Below, one piece after another: positions 60,806-64,000 of a DNA stretch of 64,000 bases (positions are counted from its first letter, which is position 1; every line of letters starts with the position of its first letter). The translations under genes were made by a program, and so were the position numbers. This DNA comes from Candidatus Saccharimonadota bacterium (lineage in GTDB: Bacteria; Patescibacteriota; Saccharimonadia; Saccharimonadales; Saccharimonadaceae), in NCBI GenBank assembly GCA_017962365.1, contig JAGCVL010000005.1:124001-188000 (forward strand), written 5' to 3'. The notes under the pieces are model-generated. The model saw only the letters and a list, made by a program, of their open reading frames with translations, searched no databases and was not told where the DNA came from.

Positions 60806-62041
60806 ATGGATAACGACAAGCGCTTTGTAACAGGCCTAGACGTAGGCACCGAAAACGTCCGCGCCGTCGTCGCGACCGTCAACAAAGACGGTGCCGTCGC
60901 CGTCGTGGGTTATAACGAAGGTAAAGCTACTGGTATGCGAAAGGGTATGCCAGCCAATCTTACTGGCCCAGCCAGCTCTATTGACAAAATGCTCGGTGAA
61001 GCCGAACGCATGGGCGGTATTGAGGTAAAAAGCGCTTATGTTTCAATTAATGGCTCACAAATTCTTTCGACCAAGACCGAAGGTATGATTGCCGTTGGCA
61101 CTGTAGACCATGAAATTGACGACCGAGATTTGGACCGCGTCGAAGACGTAGCCGTCACTGGTCGCATTCCGGCCAATCGCGACGTACTTGATGTTGTTCC
61201 GCTCGAATACGCCCTAGACGGTCAAGGTGGCATCAAAGATCCTCTTGGCATGTCCGGTGCTCGTCTAGAAATGCGTGCCAATGTTATTTCCGCACTCACC
61301 CCGAATTGTGATAATCTTAAAAAAGCCACTCTTGCAGCCGACGTCGAATCCAAGCGTCTTATTCCAAGTGCCGTCGCCGCAGCAAGGGCCGTCCTTACTG
61401 AACGCCAAAAGGAAAATGGCGTCGCCGTCATTGATATGGGTGCCGCCACGACTTCCGTCGCGGTTTATGAAGAAGGTGATTTGCAATATGTTGGCGTGGT
61501 GCCAGCTGGTTCTAATAATATCACCAACGATCTCGCCATTGTCCTAGCTATTGACCCAGAAATGGCTGAAGAGATCAAAGTTCGCTTCGTCACCGGAGAT
61601 TTCAATTCCGAAAAAAGCCCAGTCATCCGCGTCGGCAAAGAAGGCAAAACTGAGCGCGCCTTTGATCGCAAGGAAGTCGAAGAGGTAGTCAAGGCTCGTC
61701 TCGATGAAATCTTCTCCGAAGTCAGGAAAAAATTAAAAGCCGCCAAATACGATCAGCGCTTACCGGAAGGTGCCATCCTTACTGGTGGTGGTGCTAAGAT
61801 GCGCGATATTGAGATTTTTGCAAAGCATGCACTTGAAGCTGCGGTTAAAGTTGGTATTCCGCAAGGACTTGGTGGAGTTTCTGAAGCTGTCGCAAAACCA
61901 GAATATGCCGTCGCCGTCGGTCTGGCCCTACTTGCCGCCGAAGATTCTCGTTATCAATCCAGCACCACCAAAAAATCCAAAAAACCACTAAACTTGCCCA
62001 AGATTCCAAATCTCTTCAAAAAGTTTTTCTCTAAATTTTAA
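60806..62041 (+). CDS. ftsA: Cell division protein FtsA
   Basis: A 411-residue actin-like protein. Phosphate-binding blocks are GLDVGTENVRAVVA near residue 10 and VIDMGAATTSVAVY near residue 210, with ILTGGGAKM near residue 325. The C-terminal IPNLFKKFFSKF is the amphipathic membrane-targeting helix. It anchors FtsZ to the membrane. TGCTATAAT lies six bases before the ATG. The order ftsA, hypothetical, ftsZ is a division cluster with an extra gene. Confidence 0.95.
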   Translation: MDNDKRFVTGLDVGTENVRAVVATVNKDGAVAVVGYNEGKATGMRKGMPANLTGPASSIDKMLGEAERMGGIEVKSAYVSINGSQILSTKTEGMIAVGTVDHEIDDRDLDRVEDVAVTGRIPANRDVLDVVPLEYALDGQGGIKDPLGMSGARLEMRANVISALTPNCDNLKKATLAADVESKRLIPSAVAAARAVLTERQKENGVAVIDMGAATTSVAVYEEGDLQYVGVVPAGSNNITNDLAIVLAIDPEMAEEIKVRFVTGDFNSEKSPVIRVGKEGKTERAFDRKEVEEVVKARLDEIFSEVRKKLKAAKYDQRLPEGAILTGGGAKMRDIEIFAKHALEAAVKVGIPQGLGGVSEAVAKPEYAVAVGLALLAAEDSRYQSSTTKKSKKPLNLPKIPNLFKKFFSKF

Positions 62042-62056
62042 TTACAAGGAGCAAAA

Positions 62057-63121
62057 ATGGACAATAATGCAGTGCCCAGTGCTACATCTCAAGAGCCTCA
62101 GCAACCACAACAATCAATTCAAATAACCAACGGCAGTGCATCGGACGTGGTGTCACAGCAATCGACACAACCAGTCCTCCAATTCTCTCAAGGTAAATCC
62201 AACTCCAAAAAAAGAAAACTCGTCATCACCATTGCCATTATCGCTACATTGGCTGCTATAGCTATTGCTGTATTGGCAGTATTTATAGTCACACGACCTA
62301 GTAAAGTGATTGGGGTAGAAGATATTCGTAACTATTGTAATCAGCATAACCTCACATTAAGCGTAGATCAGGCGGCGGCTTTCTGTACCGATTCAACTAC
62401 CACTCAGTTAATCTTTATGCCATACGACGATAGTCTTAATGGTATCTCGTCGACTGGAGTAATTGAATTAGAAAACAGTGATGAATACAAAAAATATTTT
62501 GCTCGTGTCGAATCCAGCGGCACAGATTTACATTATTATATAATTTGCGATGACAGCAATTGTCTTTCGGTCGCGGCCATTAGCGAAGACGCGGCACGCA
62601 AGGTGATGATCGAAATTGGATACCCAGATCGTAATTGGGCTTCCGCTAAAGATCAGCAGTTGGTAGTCAATGCCTCAAGCAAAGCAGAGCAGCGAAATAC
62701 AGCTCGTCGAAACGATATGTCGAGGGTGGATACCTCGCTGATTCGGTATCAGACCAACAACCAAGGCAAGCTGCCGCCAGTCAGCGATACATGGACTGGG
62801 TCGGAAACCTTTAACTGTATAGGATCTACTGCTTCCGCTTGCGAGTTCGTTCAAAAATATATGAATTCCGCTACCGGCTCGACCAAAAACACATTTATGG
62901 ATCCAGATGGTACCCTTTACAATCTAAGCATCCAATCGGCTTCCACATGGGGCGACTCCGAGAAGAGAGACGTCGTTCCGGCTGGCGGCATGGATCATAC
63001 AATATATATTGTAACCTCGGCCGCGTGTTCTGATAAACAAGCACAAAAAAACACCGCTAGGCATTTCGCGATTTTCTACAAAATGGAAAATGCTGATACC
63101 TATTGCCACGACGACCAATAA
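62057..63121 (+). CDS. Chimeric membrane protein with pilin-like C-terminal domain
   Basis: This 354-residue protein has a Gln/Ser-rich cytoplasmic N terminus, one membrane helix at about residues 55-80 and an extracytoplasmic part. From about residue 210 to the end it closely follows the pilin at 34790-35440: NTARRNDMSRVDTSLIRYQ against DTARRNDLARVDTSLVQYQ, and the end NTARHFAIFYKMENADTYC against DTARHFAIIYRLEGAGTYC. It lacks the prepilin leader and helix, so PilD should not process it. AAGGAG lies seven bases before the ATG, within the ftsA-ftsZ unit. It may display a pilin domain at the division site. Confidence 0.75.
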   Translation: MDNNAVPSATSQEPQQPQQSIQITNGSASDVVSQQSTQPVLQFSQGKSNSKKRKLVITIAIIATLAAIAIAVLAVFIVTRPSKVIGVEDIRNYCNQHNLTLSVDQAAAFCTDSTTTQLIFMPYDDSLNGISSTGVIELENSDEYKKYFARVESSGTDLHYYIICDDSNCLSVAAISEDAARKVMIEIGYPDRNWASAKDQQLVVNASSKAEQRNTARRNDMSRVDTSLIRYQTNNQGKLPPVSDTWTGSETFNCIGSTASACEFVQKYMNSATGSTKNTFMDPDGTLYNLSIQSASTWGDSEKRDVVPAGGMDHTIYIVTSAACSDKQAQKNTARHFAIFYKMENADTYCHDDQ

Positions 63122-63199
63122 TTGACCGCACCACACTTCACTCTTGATTTTCCAACCGAATAGGTATATACTAAACATATATAAAAGCGAGGAGTTAAT

Positions 63200-64000
63200 A
63201 TGCCAGAAGTCAAACCGACAGAGGTGGAAAGCAAAGCAAGCATTAAAGTAGTGGGCGTAGGCGGTGCCGGTGGTTCCGCAATTGATAGAATGAAAGAAGT
63301 AGGCCTTACTGGAGTGGAGTTTGTGGCTGTTAATACTGATGCGCAGGCATTGCATCATTCATCTGCTGATGTGAAAGTTCACATTGGCAAAGGTCTTGGT
63401 GCCGGTGGTGACCCAGAAAAAGGTCGCGAGGCCGCCGAGGAAGGCAGGGAAGACATCGATCGTGCTCTTGATGGCGCGGATATGGTCTTTATTACGCTTG
63501 GCGCCGGTGGTGGTACTGGTTCTGGGGCTGGCCCGATCGTTGCCGAGGAATCTCGCAAAAAAGATATTTTGACCGTTGGTGTTGCGACGAAGCCATTTAC
63601 TTTTGAAGGTGCTAGACGTCGCGCTAACGCAGACCTCGCTATCGATAAACTTGCTCGCCAAGTCGATGCACTTATCACTATTCCAAACGATCGTCTCTTG
63701 CAGACTATTGATCCTCGCACTCCACTTCTTGAAACTTTCAAAATTGCCGACGATGTTTTGAGGCAAGGCGTTCAGGGCATCTCTGAACTCATCACTGAGC
63801 ACGCCCTTATCAACCTAGACTTTGCCGACGTCAAAGCCATCATGAAAAATGCTGGCTCTGCTCTCATGGGCATCGGTCGTGCCTCCGGCGAGAATCGCGC
63901 TGTGATTGCCGCCCAGCAGGCTGTCGAATCGCCACTTATCGAAGTCAAGATCGAAGGCGCTCGCGGCGTACTATTCAGCGTCGCTGGTGGCTACGACATG
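63200..64000 (+). CDS. ftsZ: Cell division protein FtsZ, 3' end cut by window
   Basis: The first 267 codons of the tubulin-like division GTPase are present. After a short leader, KVVGVGGAGGSAIDRM begins the nucleotide-binding domain, and the tubulin signature is GAGGGTGSGAGP near residue 102; IPNDRLL follows. GAGG lies six bases before ATG 63200, and a TATACT box near 63165 could give it a separate promoter in addition to ftsA read-through. The C-terminal tail that binds FtsA is outside the window. Confidence 0.96.
   Translation, partial: MPEVKPTEVESKASIKVVGVGGAGGSAIDRMKEVGLTGVEFVAVNTDAQALHHSSADVKVHIGKGLGAGGDPEKGREAAEEGREDIDRALDGADMVFITLGAGGGTGSGAGPIVAEESRKKDILTVGVATKPFTFEGARRRANADLAIDKLARQVDALITIPNDRLLQTIDPRTPLLETFKIADDVLRQGVQGISELITEHALINLDFADVKAIMKNAGSALMGIGRASGENRAVIAAQQAVESPLIEVKIEGARGVLFSVAGGYDM

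Overview
The window looks like chromosome of a Candidate Phyla Radiation bacterium, most likely Candidatus Saccharibacteria (TM7). I infer this from a dense housekeeping and cell-surface gene set with almost no biosynthesis, FemAB-type peptidoglycan transferases, a complete Gram-positive-style type IV pilus locus, many tRNA genes with encoded CCA, and the characteristic extended -10 promoters. The taxonomic call is inference; no 16S rRNA gene is present. TGA, TAA and TAG are all used as ordinary stops.

Layout. 1-2.4 kb: 5'-truncated-by-window Mur ligase, a RhuM-Fic protein, queH, tRNA-Ser and tRNA-Arg. 2.4-13.4 kb: a membrane/phosphatase/HIT/transporter cluster, valS, an orphan transposase-like fragment, a candidate structured RNA, two femAB genes and a P-type ATPase. 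13.4-24.6 kb: tsaD, rlmH, small hypotheticals, a MacB-type ABC exporter, ftsK, an MFS exporter behind a leader peptide, a small repeat-flanked island, and metK under a SAM-I riboswitch. 24.6-27 kb: rpsF-ssb-rpsR-efp and a TlyA-like methylase. 27-37 kb: the type IV pilus locus pilM-N-O-x-B-T-C, two pilins and pilD, with pilB interrupted by an in-frame TAA. 37-47 kb: xer recombinase, ackA, a candidate ncRNA, an amino-acid ABC importer, a foldase-like protein, argS, orn and mscL. 47-57 kb: dnaG, rpoD, a VirB2-like protein, DAG kinase-like, CoaE-like, polA, fpg, holA and rpsT. 57-64 kb: a degenerate DHH protein, tRNA-Asp, rpsU, adk, map, ftsA, a pilin chimera and ftsZ (cut by the window end).

Two genome-wide patterns stand out. 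First, at least 19 genes have a TATAAT-like -10 hexamer exactly six bases before their ATG, so the predicted transcription start is the A of the start codon (leaderless mRNAs). Genes with leaders instead show good Shine-Dalgarno sequences or riboswitch/leader structures. Second, short palindromic elements (roughly 50-120 bp, at least two sequence families plus singletons) sit in frame inside conserved genes (valS, tsaD twice, argS, a femAB gene, a TlyA-like gene twice) and once in the fpg promoter. Each copy has a conserved core but copy-specific outer arms that are reverse complements of each other. This is the most likely undescribed system in the window: an ORF-invading palindromic repeat, resembling in concept the Rickettsia palindromic elements but with inverted flanking arms.
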